From the NCBI RefSeq assembly GCF_037975245.1, contig NC_092568.1, positions 29,640,001 through 29,704,000 of the forward strand: a stretch of 64,000 bases of DNA, read 5' to 3'. Origin of the DNA: Apostichopus japonicus (Eukaryota; Echinodermata; Holothuroidea; Aspidochirotida; Stichopodidae). The notes beneath the pieces are model-generated. The model was not told where the DNA came from. It worked only from the letters and a program-made list of their open reading frames with translations, and did not search any database. How positions within the stretch are numbered: the stretch's first letter is position 1; every line of letters begins with the position of its first letter. Positions 47,576 through 60,765 of this stretch are shown piece after piece. Made by a program: the position numbers and the translations under genes.

Positions 47576-50500
47576 CTGTGTAGAATACAAAGAAAATAGC
47601 AGATTTATTTACAAAAATAACTTTAAAATAACTATATAAAGCTATTAACTATATAAAAGATAAATTTAACTAAAACTTTAAGTTTTCAAGATGCATATTT
47701 TACAAGGTCATAATTTCATCATGCTCCAGTTGTAATAATGTCAGCTTGATCCAAGTCATAGAACTCTCTGACAACCAGAGTTTGCTAAGGGTTCTCTAAC
47801 AAAGAGAGAGAGAGAGTATCTTAGTAAACACAAACACATTACCAACAGAAAAAAATAACTCCCTTTGATTCTGCAAGTGAATTGGTCACTTTCTGATTTG
47901 AATTGTAAAGTATTAATAAAGCAAATATTGTTAATAAAGGGTTAGGGGTAGGGAATGTAGCATACCTCCTTTACCACACACACACACACACACACACAAA
48001 CTGTTTTGATTACATCTATTCAATGTTACATAATATTATCATCTTTTGTCTTTCATATGTCTTTATAAAAATGTTGTGGCAAAGTAAATCGGAAAAAAAC
48101 ATCAAAACCCAACAGTTTTGGCTGTATTAAAACATCTGACTGGTTTATACCTTGGCATGCTTGACTTCTAACTCTGCCAATTCAACCAAGTTTTTCTTAA
48201 ATGCTGCCACCCTTCTAGTCTTGTAGTCTGTTAATTCCTGTTTGGCAACTTCTGAGAGCTTTTCAAATTTGTTACAAGCTTCCTCCTGGTTCTTCTCTGC
48301 CTGCTGTACTTCTTTGTTCTTTGCACGTGCCTTCTCCAGGGCTTTGTTGGCATTCTGATAATTCACGAGTGATCTCATACGCCTGTACAGCAGATCCTGT
48401 CAAACGGAGAGAAGATTAACGACTAAATATCAGAATATCCCTTACATACTGATATGTATACCACACGTGATAGTATCTGTAGCATGTTCTACTTCAAAAG
48501 GCAATTTTGGGGAAATCTGCTTAATATCCAACATGGATATTACTCTCAGTTTTCTCCTCCAGGAAATTACTTGCACAGAGCAATTTATCATCACAGTTAG
48601 GCTTAATAGTAAAGATATATCCTATAGAAAGTGCACTTCCATGAACAAAAGAACACACTTCCTACTTACATATCCTTCACAATCAATAACATTTTCCTAT
48701 GGATATTTCCTAGCAAGGGTGTGTATAATTAGCATAAAAATATGCATAAGCGAAGTTGGTGTTGAATTAATTTGCACTTTGCATAGACATAATATTCATT
48801 ACTTTAACTTTTGGAAAAGGAAACCAATCGAAAGCTGCCAGGCATTTGTTTACCATATCACTTTAGTAGGAACAAGGCTGTATAAAAATGGCAAATGCAT
48901 GAATGAGATGTTTAAAATTCACATCTGCGGTATCTATAGGCTCAGCAAAATAAAACAGGATCTTGTATGCTAGCATGGCAACCAATCAAATACCAGAATG
49001 AACGTATGAACCAACTGATGAATATGCATTACCTTAGCTGCTGCTGTGTCCCTCATATAATATCTTAGGAGGTCAGAGAGCTTCAAGTCGGCATCAGTAG
49101 CTACTCTTGCTTCTACTTTCTGCAAAGAAATGGACGAGAAACAAAAACCAACGATGTTTGAAAACGTTAAACTTCACAAATACATGTTATCATCAAGTTC
49201 ATGCGATGGTTTCTTGCTTCTTCAACAATTTCCTTTTAAGAGTTAAATGACAACTTTTTTTTTCTTTCCTCCCCATCAAGTTGGTTCGTTTCCAAGTAAC
49301 AAAGTACTTCACTGTAGGGACATCACAGACAGACTGTCTGCAAAGCCCAGACAAACAAAAACAATCATTCATATTTGAATAAACTAAAGGCAAGCCATCC
49401 TCTTACATATAGAAAATAATATCTTTATTACCTATTTCAATGTTTACTGATAATGCTTACCAACACTTGCTAATTCTAAACTTTTCAGAACCTTTCAGAT
49501 GTAATTTCAGTGCAGTAACATTTACAGTTAAAATCTAGAAACAAGTGGAAATTGTTACGGTACCAATCTTTTGTACCAACTAATTCAGTTACTTGTGGGG
49601 TTAATAAGCATATACAATCAGCTAAGCCAGTGGTTTCAGCAGGTTTTCTCAACAGATAATTGGTAAGTAACCAAAGGTGTTGGGTAGGTCAACAGGAGAC
49701 AGCTGGTTAGTTGTCCTTATGATGCCAAGCAATATTTTATGTAACCCGCTACAAAATTCATTCAATAGTCTACTATTTACCTTCCCTACCCAGGCCTACA
49801 TCACATGTTATGAAGAACTTCACTCACCCTAAGTTTTTCAAACATTTCGGACACTTTAATGAAAAACCTGTTGGAAGGAGAAATGCACAGAAAGATGAAC
49901 AATGAAACTGCTGTTTCAAATATTATACATTATAAATATAGATAAATATTTGTGGCAGTGTTAGGATCACATGATAAGTAAAATGTTCTTGGTCGTTATG
50001 TGGAGGTGCTATTAGTGCCACATAAGGACTTAAATTGTTCTTGGTCATTATGTGGCGATAACTTTGTATTCACGTAAATGACTTAGGTTGACATAAATTT
50101 TATTCTGCATTTTTGTCGGTTTTGGCATTCCATAGTTGCAAGGTCATTCTGACTTGTGCGGTTGGCAGAGAAACTGTTCATACTCTTACATAGGTACATG
50201 GAGCACACAAACTGGTTACCCCATGGTCATGCCAGTTTGAATTCCTTTCTAGTTTTAGAAGTATTTTCTGGGGTTTTGTTGCTCTGTCCAATATCACTGG
50301 TCACTTCAAATGAATATTCATAAGGCACTCACCTGTGACCCCACAACTCCCTTATCATATTTATCATACCACCACTTGCTACATTATTCACAGTGCAAAG
50401 GATAGCAGATCCATATATATGAGTTCCTGGGACAAGATTCCAATGTTCCAATCTGCACTGCATTGGCCTTAATAAATCGTGCAACACATGCAATGCACAT

Positions 50501-53500
50501 GCCCATTTTCTTGGGCACCCAGCATGCACTTGACACGACCAGATCATATGTTAGAAAGTTAACATATTTAGACTAGCTAAGCTTTGAACAATTATCAGAA
50601 CTGCGGACAATGAAATCACTTGACTACTGAAACTAAGTTAAAACATTTCCAAAGGGAAGAGAAACGGAGAGAGATTAATATTTTATTATGAAGCTGCAGC
50701 AAAGAGTAAGAGTGAGAAAGGAGAAATATATCACTGACATCCATAGCGTAAACTTGTACTCGTTATAAACTTGAAATATTTTCGTTTTTTTCCGGTCATG
50801 ATGATCCAATTGATCAGTTTCATTACAAAACTAGCCACTCTGGTTCTTTGTATTTTATCCTTTAAACTATCTTTTCTGCCTACTGTTCAAACCCCAGAGC
50901 TTAACAAACCAGCCACTGCGGATGCCTTGGCAGGCACAATAAGCTGTGCTATGGCTTGTTTGCTTGCACATATTGTGCCACTCGCTTTACCCGCAAGTTT
51001 CATACCGGAGATTTATCGGATAACAGTGTTGTCTATCCTCCATAATGCCTTACAATGTTTGTACCATGAAATTACTGGAGGGTCCAATTCCCTGTGTAAT
51101 TAGACTGGACATTTCAGTGACAGTCACGATGAATGAATGAATGAATGAATGAATGAGCGTAATAAACGCAATGTGCATTGAGGTTATTCATGAATGCAGA
51201 ATAATGGTATATGTAAACTTCCAGTTGAGCAAACCTTTAAACAGTACAAATATATGCCATTATTTGGACAATGCCGGGTATACCCATCACCATAAACTTT
51301 GGCACACTAATTTTTCATTCTTAACTTTGTAACAAAAGAAACCACCATAACATAAACACACCAAAAACACCAAAAAAAAGTCCAGAAAAAGTTTTCTTTT
51401 TTAACTAAAATGCGGCACATATGATACAATGGTCATGCAATATAATCACTCCTTATGTCTTTTCGAGTTAGTTACTATACCTTGCAGACTCAGGAATGGC
51501 TTCAGCACTAAACATGAAAGATTGAAACAGTGTCAACACAGAAAAAGTAACAATTTCCCTTTAGCACTAAAGCCAAAATTCTCATTCATAACATCCTATA
51601 AGACTATTACAGGGAGTGCCCCCTCTATATTGATTTCATTCATTCCCAAAGAAGCACAGGAAGTGGTATTTTGCAGGATTTTCCACACATCAAGAACACT
51701 CTTTCATTGTCAACTATTTTGACCAATTGTTTTTGAGTTGAAGAGTACAATTACATAGGTGCGGGAAAAATATCTTGCGCTTATTCTCCAACAGAGGCTA
51801 TGTTTGTAATGAAAAAAGACAGAGCATGCTTCTTCATGCCAATTACTCTCAAAGTATGACCTCTTGGAGATAACATTTCTTGTTAAATTTTTACATTTCA
51901 TTTACTTCAACTACTATAACAGTTAAGGGAAAACTGTCACATGACATTATCAAAGATTTAGGTTGAAAGTGTTTCCATAGATACAGGCAGGGCCATGTTG
52001 AAAACTGCCCCTACCAAAGTTTGAATCTCCTACTGCTCAACTATAGGAAAACTTAGCAGTAACTTTTGGTGAGGATTCAGTTACAGCTTTTAAAACTTTC
52101 CATTGCTCCAATGGATTTGACACTTACTATTATGTAGAGCATAGGTAGTGAATTACACACTGAATGCTTAAAGCTGAAAGCACCAGCAGCTGCTATGGAG
52201 TAGTACATGGATGGCAATAATCATAATGAAGTGAGTAAATGAAATGTCTGCAATGCACGAGAAAATGAACATTACAATGTTTCTCAAGTATGTAGTTTGA
52301 AAAAGGAGACAAAACTTGTCCAACTCACTTGTCTAAATCTGACTTTTCTAGAGTGGCTAGTGCATTTAATCCTGAAGAGACCCTTATGTAAGTATCAGCA
52401 ATTTCTGGAAAAAAGAGAAAGAAAAGATAAAAGATAGGTCATGCATTCACTTGTTATTACAGCAGCTTTTTGGGTCGAATTAGATCAACAGTTTTGTTAC
52501 GTTATTTAATGACGAATTCTCATAATAATGTGGTCCATTAGATTGAATAGTCAAGGCTCATTTCAAATAAAGAAGTAATAGCCCAAATTTTCTTGCTTGG
52601 TCTTAGCATGATATTGATAATCTTTAATGCTAGAAACTGTCTGGGAAATAAAATATAGAGGATTGAATGGAATCATTGATTATTTGCTCATCATTAAGTG
52701 AAAAGCTCTGAGATGTTGAAGGAATTTTTTAGTGGCAGACTACTTGGATACATGAGAAAACTTCATAATATTTTCATCGCCACAGTCCTAGTTCGGGGAT
52801 TTTTCATCCAATGATTCAGAAGAAGTGAATTTTTGATTCTCGTGCCAATTTAACCTTATATAATAAAGGATTACTTAAATATAAGTTTCACACGTTCACC
52901 AAAACAAAAATAAGGCAGTTCTGACTGCTACAAATCAAAACAAGAAATATCTCATTAGAAATCATGCTTGAAACTATTTTACTTTTGAAAACTGACAAAC
53001 AATTTGATAAGTACCATGTGTCTGTCATTCATATTACACTGTAGGTTTTGATGGGGCTATAAAATTTCATTTGAATGTGTGAATGCGTGTCATGGACACA
53101 GTCGAAGAGCAATCGACCCACTCACGTTTGTTAGATCTTGTCATTCTGTCTGACCTGGCAGTCGAGTCTTTCACCTTGTTATGATACTCCACCACAAATG
53201 TTCTTTCTCTTTCAAAGAATGGATCCACATCCTGTGTGCAAAAACAAGGAGAGGTATACATCAGCAGAGACAATAAACACATGCATATGAACATGCCACA
53301 ATAAAAAAAACACACACACATACTAACACGATTGTATTACATTCAGACCTAGGACCCCATTGTATTTTCCATTGTTCAAATCCACGTACCCTAACCTTAA
53401 CAATACCCCATACAATAGAATTCTTCCGAGGACGTGGTGATTCTTTAGAAATCACAACCGAGGACCTGGAAGTCTTTTGTTCAAGTCCTAGGTCAGAATA

Positions 53501-56500
53501 CAAAACAAACGCATACATATATACATACCCACAACCAGCACAACAGAAACAAAGACACAGCAACTTGCAAACATAGCTCAATGAAACTTGTTTTGCATCT
53601 GCCATCTCTCTGTTTGGCTTAAACCAGTCGATAATTATCACTTCTTTATGTGTTGAGGTAAAACACTAATCATATCCCAGAAGCTAGTGTCATTGGATGT
53701 ATGTATTTGTATGTATTTTAGATCCTCCTGCAAGCAGGAACTCATGAAGAAGCCATCATTGGCTTATCAAAGCTGCAAGCTGACCATAGTCAGTCTCTTA
53801 CATTCATATTTAACGTCCATGATTATAAATTGTCAACAACTCTGTAACTGGACGACATACATTAATCTTGGAGTGACTCGAACTCGGAACCTTATGATTG
53901 GAAGGCACCATTGTTAACCACTGAGCTAACACTCCTGGATGGTGACTTGTTTGATACTACCTTTTCTTTCAAGGATCAACATAAAACTTTGCTTACTATT
54001 TACAATCACAAATACATGGAGAGTCATGAAACGTAAGTGGATATAGACAACTGACTCCCAGAGCACATTAAACAAGAACAAACAATATATTTGTATCCTG
54101 TCCAACGCCTCCAACAACAATACGTATCAATTTTTCCAGCGATATGTTTGAAAGTTGAGAAGCACAATTGCGGAAGTTTTTCTTACCTTCTGACCTGTAA
54201 CTAGTACCTCGTCCACGGACTTTGTTACAAGCTTAACCAGGCTTCCAAACTTTTCCTTCTTGTTCCTCCCTCTTACATCCAACTGTGAGACACAAACAGA
54301 AAGAAGTTTAATCAGTTCACTTCCAAAGACTTGAAAAACTAAAGAAATAAAATATTCCATTTTCTAAATACTAATAGCGCAACCAATGATACATTTAGGA
54401 AGAGAGCAGCTGGTTGCAACCAACCAGGTTCGTAGTTTTGGAAGACAGTGCTTTTATGAGTTAAAACTGGTCTAATAGGGAAAGAATACAGTGTCCTGAG
54501 ATATGGGATAACTACATATGATCAATATCTGGATATCAAAATGCTCTTTTGCAGTCAACCGCCGAATCCTACTACATTAAAGGACGATGGAACATAACTA
54601 ACTGACCAGAGTTGCACTATGGGATAATAGTCCATGAATGTTAATTACATTTGGTATTACAGAGGAGAAGGAGACAACCAATTTAGTATGGTAAAACTCA
54701 TGTGAAAAGGTTTATAAATTCTTACCGCTTGCTTGTATTCAAGGAAGACTCTGAAGTTATGGTCAGTTCTTAAGGTTGGGTGGGCAGCTAATCGTTGCAA
54801 AAAGACCTCGTGCATAGCGACGGTCTTCTTGAAAGTTGCTAGATACTCCCTGACAATAAAACAAATTAAAAACTTTTAAAGTTAGATTCACTGACTATTT
54901 CATGTTTGCTAATAGTAGTTGTACCGGAGGTCATCATCTTAAAACTCCAAAAGTCATAAAGTAGGATTAATTTGGGAATAAGTTTTCTTCTAATAGGGTT
55001 GTGAATGAGTGGAACGGTTTGCCTGAGAAAGTTGTACTTGCAAGTAGTGTGAATGGGTTCAAGAATGCTTTGGACAAGCACTTTAAGCATTGTAATTGGG
55101 TCTGAGTGTTAGTGTCTTCAGTTTGTTTTTTCTCTCCTATAGGGTCCTCGATGGGGACTTGAGTGTCCCTCCTGATCCTGTTTTTCCACTAAGCTAATCT
55201 AAACTGAAACTGGGAGGCATTAACAGCACAGACTGCTCAAGCCAGACCCTCTTCTGTTGATCACAAAATCTTGCAATGTTAGCAACGATACAAAAAGAAT
55301 TACGTAAGACCTCATGGCATTTCTAGTACTAGACCTTTGATTTCTATAGGACTAACAAGGATTGAAAAGTTCAGTTTCATCCCCAACTTTTTCAAAAAAT
55401 TGGTATCTTTGTCAAAATGAAATTACAACTGTCATCTACCGTCAACTTTTAATCTTTTCTTTCTCTTCTTCTTCCTGTTCTTCTTCTTCCTGTTCTTCTT
55501 CTACTGAGCTACTGTTTTTTCACGGTGACTATCAAATCCATCCTTCGGCACCATTCTCAAGATTTTACCCATTGGGAGACTAACATTTGGAACAAGACCC
55601 CCTGGAAGTTATTTTGTGCACATTTCAAGCAGGTTTAGCACTATCAAATCCATCCATTGGCACCATTCTCAAGATTTTACCCATTGGGAGACTAACATTT
55701 GGAACGAGACCCCCCTGGAAGTTATTTTGTGCACATTTCAAGCAGGTTTAGCACCTTGAAAAAATACGACAAAATACAAATCGAGTCTTGAGTACTTGAC
55801 GTAAAATTACACCTACAACTTACTCATCTGATGAAGAAGAATAAAGATGACATCTTGTACCAAGTGACAATAAATGTAAACTTTGCACCTTTGCACCCGA
55901 AAACTTTAAGATAAAAAAAAAGACAATGCGACTTACGCTTCCAATTCAGCCTTCATTTTCTGGAATTCTTCTTTTGTCATAGTCCCTTCGCCCTCTCCTA
56001 ACTTTTGGAGTTTCTCTCTGGACGCATCGAAGTCTGGCTTTGGTGGTGGGGGAGGAATCTTTGAGGAGTAAACAAATCACTCATGTTTTTCTCTTCTTCT
56101 CTGTTTAATGTTAACTTAAATAATAAAGACCCTTTGAGTTTTTTTACTTCACTGGTTTTGCTGTGTTATAATTACAATAAACCAGTGAAGTAAATAGCTT
56201 GATAAGGGGGAGGACGCCTGTATTCTGAGGTCGCAATTTAAGGATACATCCAGAAACACAATCAAGATATATATATTTGGGGTGCTGGGGCCAAGTGGAT
56301 AAAGCAATGAGACTTAGCAATTGGGAGGTGTGGGATTCGATCCCCAGCCGGGTCATAGTAAGGTGGGTTTGCATCCAAGAGCAAATCAACAGGTTTCCCA
56401 TCTGAAATGACATTCTAAATTGAAAAGATTCCAAATTTGGAGTTAAAAATTGTGGAATTGGAAGCCACCCGACGTGAAAGTTGTAATCCTTTATCCCTTG

Positions 56501-59500
56501 TGGGCTTCTCCCATATCATTGTCACTTAAGCATTTTAAAAATAACTGACTGATAACTATCATTATTATTATATTTCTTACAGAACGAAGGAACTTACTAC
56601 AGTATAAGGAAATTACATTGAACTTAGACACTCAGGAAGTCATTTTACGATGACAACTTGCAGAGTATTATTGACATCCAAAAATGTTTTATCATCAAAT
56701 AATGAAAATACTATAGGTCTGTACAGTAAAATAAACCCTGCCCATGTTCTTGTAAATCTATAGCAGCTTGGTAAATTTGGCAGAATTTCTCTATTCTCTT
56801 GTAGAATTAGCATTCACTGTAAACGCTTCTTATAAATCATATTTTTCAGAATGGTTTTCTAATCTATTTGTACATTGACACAATGTTGGACTAACCACTT
56901 AACATACTTTAGTACATCAAACTTACAATAACTCCTGCATAATCTTCATTCTCATCGTACATGGTGTGAAGCCACAAAAATTCATCATGATCCCTGGTTA
57001 CTGAAAAATCACTCTCGCTGAACTCTGGAAGTGTAGTCTGTTGTGACAAAAGCAAACAACAAGGGGGAAAAATCTTTGTTATCAAAGTTACCTTTACAAG
57101 GATGATCAAAGAATAAACATTCAATCATTTATTCTGTGAGAAAGTTTAAGTATGCTGAAGAGACTTTTGTACTGTAACTTATGACACATATTGACTTCCT
57201 TAAACTTCCTTACCAAGGAATGTAAAATGTAGAATACCACAATAACATCTGTAGGTCACTATCATTTTTTTGGAAGACTTCCAAGAAATGTTTGAATGAT
57301 GGTTTTAGCAGACATAACATGTTTTGACCATGCAATCAACAAGAAACAAATCTTAAAACTAATTTGAGAAATTAATCTAATCATATTTTTGTGCACAATA
57401 AAGGAAACCTGTCCTTCCGCAAAGTCACATTAAAAAAAAGTAAAAAAATCCAAACGATTGTTGAAAGAATATTTCTAACAGAATACAACACTAGTTGAAT
57501 GAGACATCACAGGGCAAATTTGTTAATGATTTTTTGAGGTTGTCTGAGGAACAACCAGCTCTTACTTTTAGGTCGACCGAACAGTAAATGTGGTTGTCCG
57601 AACAAAATGTACCAAAATAACAATGACTGTCCAATATGTGCACTTTACTGTAGGAGAGATGTGTAGGTTTGGTGAATAGAACATTAATATGAATACTGTA
57701 GGAGAGATGTGTAGGTTTGGTGAATAGAACACCAGGCTTTGAGCCAGTAAAACAATCCCCATGGGTGGATCATAAGACTACCACTGTTTTTATTTTACAT
57801 TGTTTCTGCATCTCCAAAGTGATGGAGGGTGATACCAATTTATCATCTTACCTATTTGGGAGTATTTATTGAAATGCAAATCTGAATTTGATGTACACAA
57901 CTAGACATCCATCGATGTCCTCCAAAGCTGTTTTTTTGTTGTCCAAACAGAACATTGATCGTCTTAAACGATCGGACAACCTTAAAAACTTTGCCCTGTA
58001 CTATCTATATTACTATCAAGTTTGAAATTGGTCACCTTTTTTTTTTTCGAAGAAAAAAAAAATGGTTAGTTCAAAGTAAACATTAGTCAATTAGTTTAAT
58101 TTCACAATCACATGGAACTGACCACACCCTGAACCATGACCAGCATTACATCAAATTGTATTAATATTCTATGACAAAGTGCTCATCAGAAATATGAAGA
58201 AAGCTCTTAATCACTGGGGATCACTGTGGAAATGAGAAAGTAAATATGGGAAAGCTATATATAATAGTAGTGTATAGTTAGGTCATTCATTCTTCAACAA
58301 TTATGTGCAAATCTTGTAGGGAGACTGGAAGCAGATAAGATCGGTTGATAATTCTGTCAGATACATCATGACAGGGAAAGATGGTCACCCAACACTAGCA
58401 AACTCAGTTTATTCTTTACCTAGGTTACAAACACAAGGAATATCACAAGCCTTCTTTGCTGTTAGATACAACCCACTTGCCTCTAGTGTAACTCAATGGA
58501 GCCATCTTCAACTATTGCATTCCAGGCCTAGAATATTTTGTCATTAGCTAGAAATTCCAAACGGTGCTTCTTGTAAGTAACAGAGAAGAAGGGAAATGTT
58601 AACTTGAAAAGCATGTCTGATACTCTAGGACACTGAAGATGGGTCACACTGACTTAGCGATGAATTATGTTCACAGGTAACTGCCACTTCACCAATTAGT
58701 GTTCTATTGTCTTTGACTAATGTAATTTCCAAATTTTGTATTGTGGACATAAAGCTATTGATACCAGTTGAAGAGAGTGTCATTATCTTCACACACCTAG
58801 TACATTATTTCTTTTCTTATGACAAACAGCTATCGTTAACTAAAGCTGTTAATGAGCCAAGGAATCATAGATTTGCACAAAATCAAATTATAAGCAAAGT
58901 TTCAATTTGTCACAAAAGTCAAAACTAAATTTGAATACGAAAGAAAGAGAAACTCATGCAGGAGAGAGTGTGGTCTGGAGAGGTGAAATACAAGAAACAA
59001 CACTCATGCAAGTCAGCACAGAGACAGAGAAGATATGACATCAACAGAGCAATAGCAACTAGAAGAATAGCTCTAAGGTTATGTGCAAAAGACAAAACAA
59101 AATGGCAGCCACACTTACAAGGGTATCAAGAATGTTTGTCCTTCCCTTGCACTACAAAAAAGGGAGAAATCAACAAGCCAGTGGAGCTAAAGTTGTAAAG
59201 AAAGCCCAAACCACCTCTAAACACTTCACACACATGACCAAGATGGTTGATTGGCATTGCCGAATCATTTTAAAAGGGTCAATAGCACCATGGTTTTTTA
59301 TGTTTTAACATTTATTTTAAGGATGTGATTTCGCACTACAGAACAATGTTTCCAGAAAAAGCAGGGATAGCCACAGGCCATGGTAAAATGTAATTCAAGA
59401 GATGTATCAATAAATAACGGCTGATTATATATTATTAAAGTAGTGTTATCAGGATAAAGAAAGTAAAGCAAATTTATGCAGCATTGTCCCTAGTTTTTGT

Positions 59501-60295
59501 TTCACCACCTTAAGGTTGTTGACCCCAAACAGACCCTTCAGAAAACAACTGCATCTTTCCTCTCCATTCTGTTGCCATTGCAAAGGTCTAGATACCAATT
59601 AAACAGATGCATTCAAAAAGATCTCATATCTGTGGACAATAGCATACAAAAGGAGAAAAATCGCTTTGAAAAGATCTTTTTGTTGTCCAGGCATTGACGT
59701 CAATCAAATGAGTTCCATTCCAGTAGAGATATGATTAGAAACCTCAAAATATCACTTAGCTTGAATATAGCATGCACATCACTTCAGGGTTAGTACTCTA
59801 TCAGTATCAATCACTAACAATGCTTACAAACTGACACCCTTCATAGAGACTCACCTTGGTATGTACAGTGAACTTGACTTTGTCCCGTTCGCTTAGAGCA
59901 TCAGAAATATCAACTACCAGTGATGTGTCTGAGCTGAGATCCACCGAGTCAGTTCTTGCCTGTCAAAATTGGATAAAAAGATTCAAGGGATTTCTGTATC
60001 CACAAACACTTGGATGAGTAACTTCATTTCAAATATCACTTAAATATCACTTTAGAAAGGTGTAAATTTATGTGTTGTTGCTTTTCTGATGCTTTCATTA
60101 TATAAAATGAGACAAAGATGTGCTCCCTGATTACACTTAAAGCAAGGTATGGTAGCTCCTGACTGATACCATTTGGTAAGAATTTTTTATATGGACCATG
60201 ACAAACTGATGTCTGATCAACTAATAATTTCTTGCCTTTTGAAAACTTACTTTTTGTTGATCTTCTACATCAAACAAGCCATCATCATCCCCATC
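47519..60295 (-). CDS. SNX6: Sorting nexin SNX5/SNX6-type (PX-BAR), nearly complete
   Basis: SNX5/6 pair with SNX1/2 in the endosomal ESCPE-1 coat that tubulates membranes and returns cargo such as CI-MPR to the Golgi. Twelve exons join in phase for 404 residues, close to human SNX6 (406): 60251-60295, 59855-59959, 56927-57037, 55937-56058, 54726-54849, 54187-54282, 53126-53231, 52329-52404, 49828-49867, 49033-49119, 48151-48396, 47519-47575. Motifs in order: [18 protein letters not shown] and [20 protein letters not shown] (PX); [20 protein letters not shown] with [15 protein letters not shown] (SNX5/6-specific insertion); [20 protein letters not shown]; then the BAR domain, [19 protein letters not shown] to [19 protein letters not shown]. 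It is equally distant from SNX5, SNX6 and SNX32; the SNX6 name rests on the EAPP neighbour. A few N-terminal codons in an upstream exon were not found. Confidence 0.94.
47974..48000. repeat. (CA)n microsatellite
   Basis: About 12 CA units in the last sorting-nexin intron. Confidence 0.95.
48151..48396 (-). CDS. SNX6: Sorting nexin exon: BAR helices 2-3 (82 codons)
   Basis: Starts [20 protein letters not shown] and ends [20 protein letters not shown]. This is the most conserved exon and settles the SNX5/6 identity. Confidence 0.96.
49033..49119 (-). CDS. SNX6: Sorting nexin exon: BAR
   Basis: [20 protein letters not shown] then YMRDTAAAK. Acceptor TTTGCAG, donor GTAATG. Confidence 0.92.
49828..49867 (-). 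CDS. SNX6: Sorting nexin microexon (40 nt): BAR
   Basis: [13 protein letters not shown], as in human FFLKVSELFDKTR. Acceptor TTCCAACAG, donor GTGAGT. Confidence 0.88.
51129..51157. repeat. (GAAT)n microsatellite
   Basis: Seven GAAT units, possibly the tail of an unrecognised retroelement copy covering about 50.8-51.1 kb. Confidence 0.9.
52329..52404 (-). CDS. SNX6: Sorting nexin exon: BAR
   Basis: [20 protein letters not shown] then SDLD. Acceptor TTTTTTCCAG, donor GTGAGT. Phases 1 in, 2 out. Confidence 0.88.
53126..53231 (-). CDS. SNX6: Sorting nexin exon: BAR helix 1
   Basis: [20 protein letters not shown] then [15 protein letters not shown]. Acceptor CACACAG, donor GTGAGT. Confidence 0.93.
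53697..53936 (-). repeat. tRNA-derived SINE, family S2 copy 2
   Basis: Same family as 26645-26880. A box CCACTGAGCTA (reverse, 53918-53928) and B box-like GACTCGAAC (reverse, 53875-53883). Shared body TTAGATCCTCCTGCAAGCAG and GGCTTATCAAAGC. In a sorting-nexin intron, same strand as the gene. Confidence 0.85.
54187..54282 (-). CDS. SNX6: Sorting nexin exon: PX-BAR linker helix
   Basis: [20 protein letters not shown] then [12 protein letters not shown], the amphipathic linker conserved in SNX-BAR proteins (human DLSVRGKNKKEKLEDF). Confidence 0.92.
54726..54849 (-). CDS. SNX6: Sorting nexin exon: end of PX domain
   Basis: [20 protein letters not shown] then [21 protein letters not shown]. Acceptor TTGTCAG, donor GTAAG. 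Confidence 0.93.
54888..55104 (+). pseudogene. LINE remnant, C-terminal tail of reverse transcriptase
   Basis: The plus strand, with a few frameshifts, reads [15 protein letters not shown], then [20 protein letters not shown] and [14 protein letters not shown]. This is the common C-terminus of CR1/L2-like LINE proteins (RVVN.WN.LP..V..A.SVN.FK..LD). Lies antisense in a sorting-nexin intron. Confidence 0.75.
55457..55503. repeat. TTC-rich simple repeat
   Basis: CTTCTTCTTCCTGTTCTTCT and continuing; imperfect (TTC)n. Confidence 0.85.
55526..55756. repeat. Tandem duplication of a ~115-bp unit
   Basis: ACTATCAAATCCATCC ... CATTTCAAGCAGGTTTAGCA occurs twice in a row (about 55526-55640 and 55641-55756) with only a handful of changes. 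Confidence 0.92.
55937..56058 (-). CDS. SNX6: Sorting nexin exon: PX insertion typical of SNX5/6
   Basis: [20 protein letters not shown] then [20 protein letters not shown]. This proline-rich loop and helical hairpin mark SNX5/6/32 PX domains. Donor GTAAGT. Confidence 0.93.
56279..56560 (+). repeat. tRNA-derived SINE-like repeat
   Basis: A box-like GGGCCAAGTGGATAAAGCAA and B box-like GGATTCGATCCCC at tRNA spacing, with an unrelated body of about 200 bp. A different family from S2. Confidence 0.6.
56927..57037 (-). CDS. SNX6: Sorting nexin exon: PX domain
   Basis: 37 codons: [20 protein letters not shown] then [17 protein letters not shown]. Acceptor CAACAG, donor GTAAGT. Confidence 0.93.
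57648..57731. repeat. 47-bp tandem duplication
   Basis: ACTGTAGGAGAGATGTGTAG GTTTGGTGAATAGAACA occurs at about 57648-57684 and 57695-57731. Confidence 0.9.
59855..59959 (-). CDS. SNX6: Sorting nexin exon: start of PX domain
   Basis: 35 codons ending [18 protein letters not shown], a stretch nearly invariant in SNX5/6. Acceptor TTTTGACAG, donor GTGAGT. Confidence 0.93.
60251..60295 (-). CDS. SNX6: Sorting nexin exon: acidic N-terminus
   Basis: [15 protein letters not shown], 15 codons, donor GTAAGT, acceptor TTCTAAAG. No in-frame Met, so a short first coding exon must lie upstream. Confidence 0.75.
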
Positions 60296-60765
60296 CTTTA
60301 GAATAAAAAACAAAGGAGTTAAATATATCACATTATATTGTGTCCACTTTTGGTTCACAAAAAAACAAACAAATTCAAAACCTATAGAAAGTAAACAATA
60401 CTGACAACATAATTCCTTGAATTATTACTTTAAATGATCTACTGTTTGGTATGACATTTCCTTCCTCCACAATTTAAGTTAAACTGATTTCATCAAGACT
60501 AGCTCATATGGATTAAATCTAAACTTGACTGAAGTGGACTGACATTGATATTGCAACTGTAAATAGTGTCAGGACAATTTTTAACATTAAATCCAGAACA
60601 GACATATATTCCTAACTTATGCCTAGTTAGAACTTAGCCTAGTTACGGTTGAGTTACATACCTACTATTACATTCTCTTTTGGGGACTTTTGGACTGAAT
60701 AAATGTGAGTGTAAACACCTGCCTATGCAAGAACACACTTGCGATATGATATAGTAAAGGTTTCA

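Noticed and set aside
48467-48973. 168-codon plus-strand open frame
   Set aside because: Lies between two sorting-nexin exons on the other strand; composition is intron-like and no family was recognised.
50771-51103. 110-codon hydrophobic plus-strand frame
   Set aside because: In a sorting-nexin intron; may be part of a decayed repeat ending in (GAAT)n, but no homology could be stated.
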